Source: Cenococcum geophilum 1.58
Lineage: Eukaryota; Ascomycota; Dothideomycetes; Gloniales; Gloniaceae
Assembly (NCBI GenBank): GCA_001692895.1
Contig: KV748184.1
Coordinates: 3,162,001 to 3,226,000, forward strand
Direction of reading: 5' to 3'
Length of the DNA: 64,000 nucleotides
Positions 46,837 to 59,000 of the stretch are shown here, in pieces. How positions within the stretch are numbered: the stretch's first letter is position 1; every line of letters starts with the position of its first letter. The notes below the pieces were generated by a model that did not search any database, was not told the origin of the DNA, and worked only from the letters and a program-made list of their open reading frames with translations. The position numbers were made by a program, and so were the translations under genes.

Positions 46837-47261
46837 TGTAACGGAACCTTGTAGTAGGAACTACGATAGGCTCGTTATTAGGCTAGGTGTATAGGAAATA
46901 TAAGTATAAGAATTAACAACGTAATAATAACTGGTGGAGTGGTTGCCTAATAGATTAACTCTAATTATATTCTGAGAATTACTATAAAAAAGGAACTATT
47001 TAGGTAGGGACTAAGGGTCCTTAAATACACAACCGTACTCCTATGAAATCCTTCTTATATGTGATGTACGTCTTATATATAAGGTACGTAAGTTCCTCCC
47101 ATTTCTCTCGTTTAATATATAGCACATTATATAACCTTAGTTACCATTCCTCGTTATATAGTTCTACCGGTTCTATTCTAGACCGTGCCTAAATTAACTA
47201 ACTAGCTTCTTCCGACTCCTCTTCTAGTAGTCATAACATCGTATTTAAAGCGTCCGTAATA
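46837..47261 (-). repeat. LTR of element A (5' LTR in element orientation)
   Basis: 425 bp, starting TGTAACGGAACC on the plus strand and ending next to the ACGTC target duplication. Confidence 0.92.
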
Positions 47262-47266
47262 ACGTC

Positions 47267-47350
47267 GTATGATTATATAGGAAAGAATATTACTTAAACT
47301 AGAGAATATTAAAAGAACTAAGTGTTTAAAAAGCTGGTATAGAAGTGGTA
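47267..47350 (+). pseudogene. hAT transposase pseudogene, 3' end after the insertion
   Basis: Directly after the retroelement's right-hand duplication, the frame resumes with the end of the hAT C-terminal region (ENIKRTKCLKSW), which in this family follows the block interrupted at 39.3 kb. From here to 47687 is the transposon's non-coding right end with subterminal motifs. Confidence 0.75.
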
Positions 47351-47977
47351 TCTTAAAAGGGTAGAAACAAACCTCTATATAAGGTAATATTTAGGAAGGC
47401 TTCCGAGAATAGTCCTTATAGCTTTAAGTTGCTAGCAGGCAACTTCTAACGCTAAGGACAGCAGAAAACGGCAGGGTAGGTAGAAATAAGGTATTATAGG
47501 TAAGCTCCGTAATAGCTGTATATATATAGATTAGTATAAATACTTAGGCAAGGGTCTTATTAATAAAATAGCTATGGCTTAACTATGGCTTAGCTGTGTG
47601 GCTTAACGATTATCGCGATTCTACGCACGATTCTTAGCGATTACGATTATTTTATCGATAAGAATCCCGTAATCGTTAAGACCCTTATTCTGTTTACCTT
47701 GCCTCCAGGTAGGTGTACCAACTCAGCTAGACGATCTTAAGGGCTGTGTGTAAGTGCCTATGTTTCTCTCTCTCTGTGCTACTATCAAGTCGCTTCCTAT
47801 CTAGAGGTTCAGGTTATCCAACTGTCTTTTCTAATTAACTTTTGCTTTTATTGCTCCTTTTAACCCCTCCGAGGTCGAGGATAGCTCGAGAAGCTTTAAT
47901 TAATTATGCTGTTAATAATATTACCTTGCCTTCTAGAAATTAACTCCTTCTCTTTTCCCGCTGCTATTCCTCGAAAC

Positions 47978-48591
47978 CAGAGTTAGGAATAAGCAAGCGA
48001 GCCAAGCTGAGCAGGCTCAGCTTGCTGGCTTGCAATTTTTGACACCTCAAGCTTGCTTGCTTGGCTTGTTTGGCCAAAATCGTCGGCTTGCTTGGCTTGC
48101 TTGCCCGCTTAATTAATTTTTATATAGAAGTCTTAGGGTTGCATACAAAATCTAGGCTATAGCCCACTCCAAAATCTCTCCTCTGCGGCCTGACCCGTAG
48201 TTATAACGCGCAGTTACGCAGGGGTGGTTATCATAAAGCTTGGCAAGGTGTTAAAGGAGGCTTTAAGAGCGTACCAAAGCTTAAGGGCCTCGGCTCTCAA
48301 ATTTTGGGGTGCCAAGGATACAATTAGAGAATCACGTGAAAATAACTACAGAGAAGCTTCGAAGAGGCACGTAATGGAGATGCACAGGCGGTCGGCCCGG
48401 AAAAAAAACTAGCCGGTGCTTATTTACGGTATTTATACGCAAAATTATCGAATAAACTACCAAATTATATATATATATTACCTATCAAGCGGGCAAGCTA
48501 GCTTGTAAGCTAAGCCTCATTTGGCTTACTTGCTTGCTCAAAATAGGCCTTCCAGCTTGCTGGCTTGCTTATTCTCAACTCTACTCAAAAC
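47978..48591. mobile_element. Non-autonomous hAT-like element, 606 bp
   Basis: The element is 47978-48583, with inverted ends CAGAGTTAGGAATAAGC (left) and the near complement on the right (48562-48583). The 8-bp flanks CTCGAAAC (47970-47977) and CTCAAAAC (48584-48591) agree at seven of eight bases, the difference being a G/A transition. The terminal regions are built of GCTTGCTTGG-like motifs. The middle (48.18-48.42 kb) is richer in GC than the surroundings and holds a 62-codon plus-strand frame. Confidence 0.82.
48224..48412 (+). other. Open frame inside the non-autonomous hAT-like element
   Basis: 62 codons, Arg/Lys/Ala-rich (LKEALRAYQSLRASALKFWG, then a basic helix-like tail RHVMEMHRRSARKKN), intact within an otherwise decayed region. 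It could be a captured host fragment or chance; no family is recognised. Confidence 0.3.
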
Positions 48592-48804
48592 GATACTTTA
48601 CGGCATAATTAGCTTACAGTAGCAGAACGACAAGCTACCTTAACAAAGGTTACTAACTCGGCGTATACTAAGGCCCATAAACGAGAAATTGCTAGAGCAG
48701 CGGGCTCAGTGTTACTATAGGTTTCGATGCTAAGTCACGTTTAATATGGCTTTTAGTGAATTTTTGTGGTTAATAATGCGGATATAGTATAATTCTTATC
48801 TCAG

Positions 48805-48965
48805 TAAGCGACTTAGACGGCAAGGGTAGAACTTAAGGCGCACTCACTAATACTAAAGTATCACTAGTTTTTATCCTAAAAAACGCCACTTTTTTTTTAA
48901 CCAATTAGCTATCTACCGACCTTAAGTTCGCCCTGCCATCTAAGGGCCTTTAGTACGGGTTTTAG
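48805..48965. mobile_element. Possible small inverted-repeat element
   Basis: The arms near 48808-48842 (with GGTAGAACTTAAGG) and 48922-48962 are imperfect reverse complements around an AT-rich loop. The size suggests a MITE, but no target duplication could be assigned. Confidence 0.45.
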
Positions 48966-49239
48966 TAAGGCTCAACTTTAATTTTTACAATTTTATATAA
49001 AAGACACTTTCACCTATATATTTAACTCCCTAATAACACCTATTTAACCTAATAAACTAACAAGTTAAGTTAGACCAGTCTCCTTTACAATTAATTACTT
49101 TTTTATAATAGGAACACTACTTCCTCCCGAGTTACGCGCTTCTAGTATTTAGGTAGATACTAACGCGTCCTTATCCTCCCCACTCTCCAATATTAACTCC
49201 CTTTCCCCTTTAACACCATCCTTTATATCTCCATTGCCT

Positions 49240-50023
49240 TAAAGGCAAATTAGGAAACAGCGGAACCGTTTTTCCTAGCGCTAAAAGCTTTAGGCGATAT
49301 AAATATTATAGTAGCAAAATAACTTTAATATAAAGTAATTCCTTAAGGCATAGGTTATAGAGGGTGTTAATAATAGATTAGGTGGCCTCTATATTAGTTA
49401 GCGGATCTTATTATTATATTCTACTTTAGAACAAGCGGAGGTTTATATAGCCCTTTAATTAACTAGTTATATATTAGTAGGGGATATTTCCTTAATAGAA
49501 CTTATCTAAGAACTTAATACACTGCTTAGGCAGCCATATTTTAATAAGTTTAACCACTCTACCTTTATAAAGAAGGTTAACTTCTCTTAAGTATTAGAAA
49601 AAATTAAATTAACTACTCCTAAATAGACTGCTCTACTTAAAAAGCTTATAAGCAATTAACGCTAGGGCTAGAGCAGTTATAAAGAGTTAAGCAATTTTAA
49701 AATTGTCCAACAGCAATTATATTTAATTACTTCTATTATCTATAGAAGTTATACGCAGTCCACTACTAATTTCTTTATAAAAATATTAGGAATCTACCTA
49801 CTTAGGAGTAGTATTAAGTATTAAGTTATTAAAGTATTAGCTAGGCTAGGTCTCTATAATAGTTATAAATATATTAATTAACACCTTATAGATATTACTA
49901 ATAATATAAAGTGTAATGGCTTATATAAATGCCTCTAAACTAAAGCTTGTAGATTGCTATTTAGTAAAGATACTAAGCTAAGGAGAAGAAGAAGGAGAAT
50001 CGTTTAGGGGTAGTAGGTAGATA
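49240..50023 (+). pseudogene. Decayed reading frame, possible transposase-like relic
   Basis: One plus-strand frame shows long protein-like runs between stops, for example NKFNHSTFIKKVNFS, SNFKIVQQQLYLITSIIYRS and FIKILGIYLLRSSIK, followed by LARLGLYNSYKYIN. The pattern recalls a fungal family I remember as DUF6589, found in transposon-like genes; this is tentative. It is cut by element D at 50024. Confidence 0.35.
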
Positions 50024-51081
50024 TGTCGCGAGGGCCGCCAAGGCGCTAGTGGTAAGCGAGCCAATAGCGATTTTCTATGCCGGGCATGGAAAATCCTAAT
50101 TGGTTAAATGTGGCAGGTAACGCGCACTAGCACCGTTATATTACCCCCCCTCTTAAAAAAGCCTACCCTTAGGCGTTGTCCGAGTTCCTTATTATTGTCT
50201 AGATTATTATAATTATCTAACCCTTTTTTCTAGTATTTAATCTAGCTATTTAACTTACTTAGTAGTTTAGGGAGGTCTAGGTAGGCTAGGTAGAAGTCTT
50301 ATAGTTTATAGGGGGAGTACTTAAAATTAGATATAGGATACCATTCTAGGTCCTTATTATAGCCAACCTAGCTTATATAGTATTTTAAGACACTACGGAC
50401 TTTCTTAACTGCTAGGATCTCTTTAACTTCTTATTCCTTATCCTCTACAATCTAAATTAGTAGTAGAGGGTTATTGTACTATTTAGGCAGTAGGTTATTT
50501 GCAGCCTTTTATAATTAGTCTAGGGAGAAAATAGGGTGGATCTTCATTAAATCTGGTAGTTTAACCCTAAAGGAGTGTCCTACCTTCTCTAAAATCTTAT
50601 ATAGACTAGCTATTTAGTAGTCTAACTTATAGCTTAGTCTTTAGGTTTTCTAGTTCTTTATTAACACTTATACCTTATCTCCTACTTAGAAGTCTACTTT
50701 GCAATAATACCAATTTATATTGGCCTCTTTCTTCTCTTACGCCTTTTTTATAATTATTTAAGCAGTCTCCTAGGCCCTATACATTTTCTTAGTAAATGCC
50801 TAGGCCTCTTTATAGCTAAGGCGTTCGCGAGCTATAGTGGGTTTAGTAGGTCTATCCCAATTAAAGGATGTTTATGGTGCGTACCCGTTAAGCAGTTTAA
50901 ATAGCAATATCCCTATGCTATTATAGGGGAGCGTAAGCTGCGCGTAGTCTATTATAGGTAGTAATTCTAACTAGTTGTCCTAATAGTAGTTTATAAAGGG
51001 ACGTAGTTGCTAGTTAAGGTACTAGTTTATAATCTTAGTTTAGCCGTTAGTTTAAGGGTAGAATATAGTAGAGAGCTTAAT
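50024..51081 (-). mobile_element. Chromovirus-type Ty3/Gypsy fragment D, minus orientation, fossil
   Basis: A short LTR of about 120 bp (50024-50143, starting TGTCGCGAGGGCC) is followed by a purine-tract complement (50144-50160). Decayed minus-strand coding sequence then ends in a chromodomain-like block (near 50.25-50.45 kb) preceded by the C-terminal integrase region. The LTR is less AT-rich than the interior. The remainder of the element is separated by the insertion of B and lies outside the window. It is of a different family from A, B and C, and is broken. Confidence 0.65.
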
Positions 51082-51505
51082 TGTTACGGACGCTTTAAGT
51101 ATAATATTACGACTACTAGGAGAAGAGTTAGAAGAAGCTAGTTGGTTAATTTAAGCACGGTTTAGGATAGAGTTAATAGAACTATATAACGAAGAATAGT
51201 AACTAAAGTTATATAATATAATCTATATAATCTATATAATCTATATAATCCGTAACAGAGTAGATAAAGTACATATATATTGCGTATAAGGAGGATTTTA
51301 TAGAAGTACGGTTATATATTTAAGGACCTATAGTCCCTACCTAGATAGTTCCTTCCTTATAGTAATTCTTAGAATATAATTAGAGTTAATCTATTAGGCA
51401 ACCACTCCACTAGTTATTATTACGTTGTTAACTTTAACTTATATTACCTATATACCTAGCCTAATAACAAGCCTATCGTAGTTCCTACTATAAGGTTCCA
51501 TTACA
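51082..51505 (+). repeat. 5' LTR of element B
   Basis: 424 bp, colinear with the LTRs of C, with a short AT-repeat section (ATATAATCT-type units near 51216-51252). Confidence 0.9.
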
Positions 51506-52656
51506 CAATTACTACCTAGTTATAGTATTAAGTATAGAAAGTTAAATAATATACTACCAAAAGCAGCCACTATAACGCTATTAACGGCGGCAACTACTTT
51601 AAGGTTAGGAGGAGATACTAGTATAGCGGACACTAATTTTTAATAACCTATAACAGTCGGACAGTTATAAGAGGTAATTAACTAGTTAATAGCAAATAAT
51701 GCAGCGTTAGAAGAAAGGGTTAATAGGATTAGAGCAGTAAAGGTTAAGCTACTATTAATTAAAAGGTACTTAGGAGAAAAGTTAAAGCTTAAAGGATTTT
51801 TTATGTAAATATACTTTAAAGTTACGTAAGAAGGGGCAAAGCTATTAATACCTATAGATTAAATAGCCTATATAGGACTATTCCTATTAAAAAGAGCACT
51901 TAAGTAGTTTAAGCCTTATTTTATAGAAATATAGGCAAATAGAATAACAACCACTAATTAAGAGGTACGGTTTATATTCTTAAGCTAGGAGGGGTTTATA
52001 AAGCGACTTATATAAATATTTAGAGACCTAGAGGCGGTAACCACGGTAGAAAGAAAACTCTAAGACATTACGTAATAAATATTAGCAATTAAATATACGA
52101 TATAGTTCTAGACGCTAGTAATATAAGTAAAGTGAAATAATAAGGCGCTTATAGCATAGTATAAATAAGGACTTAAGGCTAAAGTCTAGGACGCGATTAT
52201 CCTAATAAAAGATGCGGATACCCTAAGGGATTTAATAGATTAAGCGATTAAGATTAATAATTGGATCTACTAAAGGGAACAGGCTAAGAGAGGTTAGGAT
52301 AAAGTTTTATAGTTATATAAGATATAAAGTACGCAACAACTAAAGCCAATTTAGAAATTATAGTATAGCGTAAAGCTAATAGACCTAAGTGGTACTAAAG
52401 AAGCCTATAAGAGATAGAGTAAGAAACTATAAAAACCTAGAGGTTAAGGATTTAGTAATTATAGAACTAAGGAGCAGAGGCTAAACCAGGGATCTTAATA
52501 GTAGAAGATATTTAGGCGGACTCTATAGTAAAGTTAATAGTTTAAAAACGAAGCTTATATAAATTATAGGAAATAGGATTATTTTATAAGGGATTATAAA
52601 GATAGTTAAAGTTATTATATAATAAAGGGAACTAGACTAGTAGTAAAAGATATATA
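51082..52656 (+). mobile_element. Ty3/Gypsy retrotransposon B, 5' LTR and gag part, fossil
   Basis: 5' LTR 51082-51505 (424 bp, starting TGTTACGG), then a gag-like region up to the insertion of C at 52656. Same family as A and C. It is inserted in fragment D; the candidate left target copy is TTAAT (51077-51081), and its partner would lie beyond the window. Broken throughout. Confidence 0.88.
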
Positions 52657-53080
52657 TGTTACGGACGCTTTAAGTACAATGTTATAACTACTAGGAGAGG
52701 AGTTAGAAGAAGCTAGTTAGTTAATTTAGGCACAGTCTGGGATAGAGCCGGTAGAGTTATATGACGAGGAATGGTAACTGAGGTCACGTAGGGTAATCTA
52801 TATAATCTGTATAATCTATATAATCCGTAATAAAGCAGATAGAGCACACGTATATCACGTATAAGAAGGATTTCTTAGGAGTACGGTTGCGTATTTAAAG
52901 GACCACAGTCCCTACCTAGATAGTTCCTTCCTTATAGTAATTCTTAGAATATAATTAAAGTTAATCTATTAGGCAACCACTCCACTAGTTATTATTACGT
53001 TGTTAACTTTAACTTGCTTTACTTACACACTTAGCCTAATAATAAGCCTACCGTAGTTCCTACTATAAGGTTCCGTTATA
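52657..53080 (+). repeat. 5' LTR of element C
   Basis: 424 bp, starting TGTTACGGACGC, directly after the ATATA target copy. Confidence 0.92.
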
Positions 53081-56000
53081 TAATTACTACCTAGTTATAG
53101 TAATAAGTGTAGAAAGTTAAATAATATACTACCAAAAGCAGCCACCACAACGCCATTAAAGGCGGCAACTACTTTAAGATTAGGTGACACCAGTATGGCG
53201 GATACTAACTTATAGCAACCTATAACGGTTAGACAGTTATAAGAGGTAATTAACTAATTAACAGCAAATAATACAGCGTTGGAAGAAAGGGTTAATGGGA
53301 TAAGAGTAGTAAAGGTTAAGCTACTATTAATTAAAAGGTATTTAGGAGAAAAATCTAAGCTTAAAGGATTCCTTACGTAAATATACTTTAAAGTTATATA
53401 AGAAGGGGTAAAGCTACTAACACCTATAGATCGAATAGCCTATACAGGACTATTCCTATTAGGAAGAGCACTTAAGTGGTTTAAGCCTTATCTTATGGAG
53501 ATATAGACAAATGGAATAACGACCACTAACTAAGACGTGCGATTTATGTTCTTAAGCTAAGAAGGATTCGCAGAGTAACTTATACAAATATTTAGAGACC
53601 TAGAGGCAGTAACCACGGCGGAAAGAAAACTCTAAGACATTACGCAATAAACATTAGTAATTAAGTATATAACGTAGTTCTAGACGCTAGCGATGTAAGT
53701 AGAGTGGAATAATAGGGCGCTTATAGCACAGTATAAGTAAGGACTTAAGGCTAAAGTCTAGGATATAATTATCCTAATAGAAGATACGGATACCCTAAGG
53801 GATTTAATAGATTAGGTAATTAAGATTAATAATTAAATCTACTAAAGGGAGCAGGCTAAAAGAGGTTAGGATAGAGTTCTATAGTTATATAAGGCGTAGA
53901 GTACGCATTAACTAAAGCTAAGTTAGAAACTATGGTATAGCGCAAGGCTAATAAACCTAAGTGGTACCAAAAAAGCCTATAAGAGATAAAGTAAGAAACT
54001 GTAAAAACTTAAAGGTTAAGGATCTAGTAATTATAGGACTAAGGAGTAGAGGCTAAACTAGGGATTTTAGTAGTAGAAGACGTTTAGGCGGACTTTATAG
54101 CAAAGTTAATAGCTTAAAGAAGGGGCTTATATAAATTGCGGAAAATAAGGTTACTTTATAAGGGATTATAAAGATAGTTAGAGTTACTATATAATAAAGG
54201 GAACTAGACTAGTAGTAGGAGATATATACGTATAGAGGGATAATAGTATACTACAAGGAACAAAAAAAATTTAATTAGAAGTTTTGTGTTTTATTATAAT
54301 AACGTATACTAAATTTATAAGGACGCTAAGTATAGCGTAAGCTATTGGCTATAGGAGCTAAAATCTATAAAGTATAGAGGAACTAATAAACTAGTTCGTA
54401 GATCGGATATTAAGGACGATAACTTTAACGTAGGCGAAATATTTTATAATAATAAGGCAATAAAGGCGGCTTACTAGGAGTATGTAAACCTTAGAGATGT
54501 TATAATAGAGGTAGAGGATGATTCCACTATAGAATAGGGAACATTAGTAGGGATTAAGACCCCACTAGATACGATATTTATTGCTTCGCAAGATATAAGG
54601 GAAGTAGGACAGCGAACTACTTCGGCACTTAATAAAGGCAAAAGGCTAAAGGCTTAAAATTCTTAAGACAAGATAAGAGATGACTAAGATTCTTAAGATA
54701 AGATAAGGTAGACCTAAGGACCCATAACGGACAGAAACCGATAGAGTAGGGTAGTAGCTTAGTTTAAAGATATACGAATAAGTATAGGATAGAGTTTCCT
54801 ATAGATATAAGACTCTTAAAATAAGATAAGTAAGATTTAAGACTCTTAAGACGAGATAAGAATACTAAGTAAGCCTAATTAGACTAAGGCTGGAGTAAAG
54901 CTTAAGTTAGAAGTAAGCTTAGGATTAAGAATCCTATAGAACCAAGATTTTAAATAATAAATAAGGACTATTAAACAGATTAGAGAATCTATAGTATAAA
55001 TAGTAACTAGACTAGGAGACAGATATATAAACCTAAAGGATTTACTAGTAGAATATAGTATTTAGACTAAAGATCGGAGAACTAATACTAAGGTTAAGAA
55101 GTAAGAAAACTTTAAGAATCCATTTGTAAGACATGAAAGAAAAGAAACTATAGGAGAATTTAGAGTAAGAATTACCGTATAGTAAGAATAGAAACTAGAT
55201 AAGAGATCTAGTATATTAGGACGTACTAAGGATAGAGTACCTATATAAAGAATTACTAATAGGCTTAGGGTAGGCATACTAAGAGCTAAGTAGCTTATTA
55301 AACTGGAATAAGAAGAGGATCTAGGGATTCTAACTAGGTTTAAAGAACGATATATAAAGGGCTGTTACGACGCAGTAATAAGAAGATACTTCCTTATAGA
55401 CTAGCCGTATATACTCTAGTAGCTGTACTAAAAGTGGTATAGGCAAAGGTATAATAATAAGTAGGAAGATTTCTATATATGGTTGGATAAGAAAGTTATT
55501 TAGGACTACCCTATTACGGAGAAAGCAATAAGTTATATTAAGGGAGCCTTAATTATAATATTAAAAGATCTAGAGGAGCGTTTAGAGGACTAGAAAAGCG
55601 AGAGACGTATCTTAGTACCTATAAATAAAGTCGCAACGTTTAGATTAATATGGTAAAGGTTTAAACTTAAGGATAAAGACGAGCTAAGAGTTAACCTAAA
55701 GCACCTAGCATATTATATATTAACGTAGATTATATATATAGATAATGCGTATAATATACACAGAGTACCAAAAGATAAGCATTAAAAATATCCTATAAGA
55801 ATATATTGGATAACTAAGGAATAGAAATATTGGAACGCTAAGTATATATATAGCTAGTATTTAGTAGAAGTTTAGAAGTTAGGAGACTTAATACTTTAGC
55901 TAGGAAGATTCCTTATAGAAGAATGCCTAGATGGATAATAGTAGTAGGAATACCCGGAAAACATATATCTATAGTATATTAAAGAAAAGAAGCAAACTAA

Positions 56001-59000
56001 GTATTGGCTAAAGGTAGACTAAGTATAAATAGGATTAAGTAGCTAATAGTTAGGAAAAGTAGAGGCCTATAAAACTAAAGGGAGCCAGTAGTAGAGCCTT
56101 AGACCCTTAAAGGAATTTAAGGACAATACCTAAATTTATAAATTAAATGGTAGGATTAACAGTTTAAAGCATTAATAGATAGTAGAGTAATAAGGAACTA
56201 TATTTCACCAGTAGCAGTTAAAAGGATAGGTTTACCATATAGGAAAAAGGAATATCCTTACCTATTAGTAATGATTTTAGGAGATCTAATAACCTACGGA
56301 GGAGGGATTATTAATCTTAAAATAGGACCTATTTAGCTAACTATTAAAGGGAGACAGATTAAGATGTCTTTTAATATATTACTATTAGGAAATAATAAGG
56401 TAGTATTAAGAATGCCTTAGTTACAGGAATACAATCTAAAGATTGATTGGGTTATAGGTTAGGTCGTTATTAGAGATACTTAACGCCGTAAAATGCGACA
56501 ATAAGCTAAGTTAGTATAGTACTAGGTTGGAGCGATATATAAGAAGACTAAGTAAGGCTTAAGTTACGTACCAAAAAGATACTATAAGTATGGCAAGAAA
56601 CTATAGTCACTAAAAAGTAAGAAGCTGTTAGAGTATATAGTATAGGACTATAAGATAAAATTAGAACTAAAAACAAGTCTAAGGTTTTTTCTAATCTATA
56701 AGCTTACTAAAGAAGAAGGTAGAGTACTGAAAGAGTTTATCTAGGAAAACCTATAAAAGGGATATATTAGACCATCGCAGTTATTAGTAAGATATTCAGT
56801 ACTATTTATACTAAAGAAAAATAGCAAACTAAGGCTGTGTATTAACTATAGATAGTTAAATAGCATTACTAGAAAGGATAGGTATCCTTTACCCTTAATT
56901 AGTAAGATCTAAAATAGGATAGGTAATGCGCAAATCTTTATAAAGATAGATCTAAAATAGGCGTACTATTAGATTAGAATTAAGGAAGGTAATAAATAAA
57001 AGGCAGCCTTTAGGTTAAAGAAAGGACTATATAAGCTATTAGTTATATAATTTGGGCTTATAAACGCACTAGTAATATTCTAAAAGCGTATTAACAATAT
57101 ATTAGAAAAACACTTAGATGAATTTATTATAGCATATCTTAATATTATTATTATCTACTTAATAACTAAGGAAGAATATAGGAAATATATTAAATGGGTC
57201 TTAAAGAGACTATAAGAAAAATAGATGTTAGTAGTAATTAAGAAATACAAGTTCTTTACTAGGAAGACAGATTTTATTAAATTTATTATTAAATTAAGCT
57301 AACTTAGTATAGATCTAAAGAAGATTAAGGCTATAGTAAATTAGTAGGAACTAGAGAATATTACGCAGTTAAGATTGTTTTTAGGGTTTTGCAATTACTA
57401 TAAAAGGTTTATAGCGCAATAGTTAAAGAATATTAAGCTATTTACGTAATTAATAAAGAAAGAAGAACTATAGGTATAGGGAGAGGAATAATAAGAATTA
57501 TTTAAAAAAGTTAAGAAATTATTTACCTAGGAGCTAGTTCTTAAAATCTATTAACTAGAATTAGAGACGGTTATAGAAACAGATATATTAGACTATATAC
57601 TAGGGGTATACTTTATATAGAAATATTAAGATAGATAGCACCTAGTGGCATACTATAGTTGAAAGATAATACCACTAGAGTTAAACTATAACATTTATAA
57701 TAAGGAGTTATTAGGTATAGTTACAGTATTAAAGGAATAAAGAGTATTCTTATAAAGTATAGAGAAACTATTTATAGTTAAGACGGATTATAAGAACCTA
57801 ATAGGATTCCTAATAATAAAGGAACTTAACTAAAGATAGGTTAAATAGGCAGAGATACTTACAGAATACTATTTTAAGATTTAGTATACTAAGGGTACAG
57901 ATAACACAAGAGCGGATGCTCTAAGTTAAAAAGCTAAACTATAGAATAATAAGAAGCTATTAGGGGCTTTACTATAAAAAGACATAGATGGGTTAATTAG
58001 GTATAATTATCTAAAGATTATAATAACTTAGGAAGAACTAGAAAAAGTCTATAAGATACTAAAAAGCTTTTAGGTATAAAGAATTTTAAAAATATAGCTA
58101 GAAGATCTATAGATAGATATATACGAAAATTAAAAAGCTAAGTATATTCTAAAAAGTATAGTAGAGTATTTTATAGAAGATTTTTATAAGGGAATAACTT
58201 AAGGACACAACGGAGCTAGAGGCTTAGTGTTAAGACTCTAAGAAGAGTATATTATTAATAGAATCTAGGGATTAGTAAGGAAAGTTATAAAAGAATATCT
58301 AGATTGCTAAAGGAATAAACTAATAAGGCATAAGCCATATAGAGGGCTATAACCTATTAAAACACTAGAGAGACTATGGGAAGTTATATTATAGGACTTT
58401 ATTATTAAGTTACTAAAGTTAAAAAACCCTATTACCGGATAAAATTATAACGTAATCTTAGTAATAGTAGATAAGCTTATAAAGTAGGGATACTTTATAG
58501 CATATATAGAAAAAATCTTAGCGGAAGATATTACTAGAATTTATATTAAAGAAGTATTCGCAAGATACGGAGCATTAAGTAAGATTATATTAGACAGAGA
58601 TCTAAGATTTATAGCAGCATTTTAGGAGGTATTTTTAGTGGAATAAGGAGTTAGAGCAGTAACTTTTACCGTATATTATCTATAGACAGACGGTTAAACG
58701 GAAAGATTAAATTAGACACTAAAGTAGTATCTAAGATACTATATTAATTACGTATAGAATAATTAGGTATTGTTATTACTAGTTATATAGTTTATATATA
58801 ATATAACACCTTAAAAAGAAATAGGTATATTACTATTTAAGGCAAATTATAGATATAAGCTAAGAATATTGTTGTTACTATAATAAGTAAAGAGAATAAG
58901 TAGCATAGCGAAAGAAAGGATAAAGATATTAATAAATCTTTATATAGACCTTATAGAATTAGTAAAGAAAATATAAGAGAAAATAAAAAGGTACTATAAT

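Larger units (their letters stand above)
39301..47266 (-). mobile_element. Ty3/Gypsy LTR retrotransposon A, minus orientation, fossil
   Basis: The element is 39306-47261 (7956 bp), flanked by the 5-bp duplication ACGTC (39301-39305, 47262-47266). It has two LTRs of 425 bp. The polypurine tract lies at 39731-39754, next to the 39306 LTR, showing that transcription would run leftward. The internal part corresponds block for block to element C in opposite orientation (integrase, RNase H, RT, protease and gag from low to high coordinate). It is thoroughly broken, with many disruptions typical of RIP; the two LTRs differ almost only by transitions, so LTR divergence would overestimate age. It is younger than the hAT element it sits in. 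Ambiguous bases occur at 39495 and 41947. Confidence 0.9.
37180..47695 (+). mobile_element. hAT-family DNA transposon, degraded, interrupted by Gypsy element A
   Basis: The element is 37188-47687, flanked by the 8-bp duplication TTCTGTTT (37180-37187 and 47688-47695), the size typical of hAT. The left end CAGGGGTCTTAACGAT is matched by an inverted right end with one or two changes. Subterminal CGCGAT-type motifs occur at both ends. Without the 7956-bp retroelement and its 5-bp duplication the element is 2539 bp. The orientation is plus. Confidence 0.9.
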
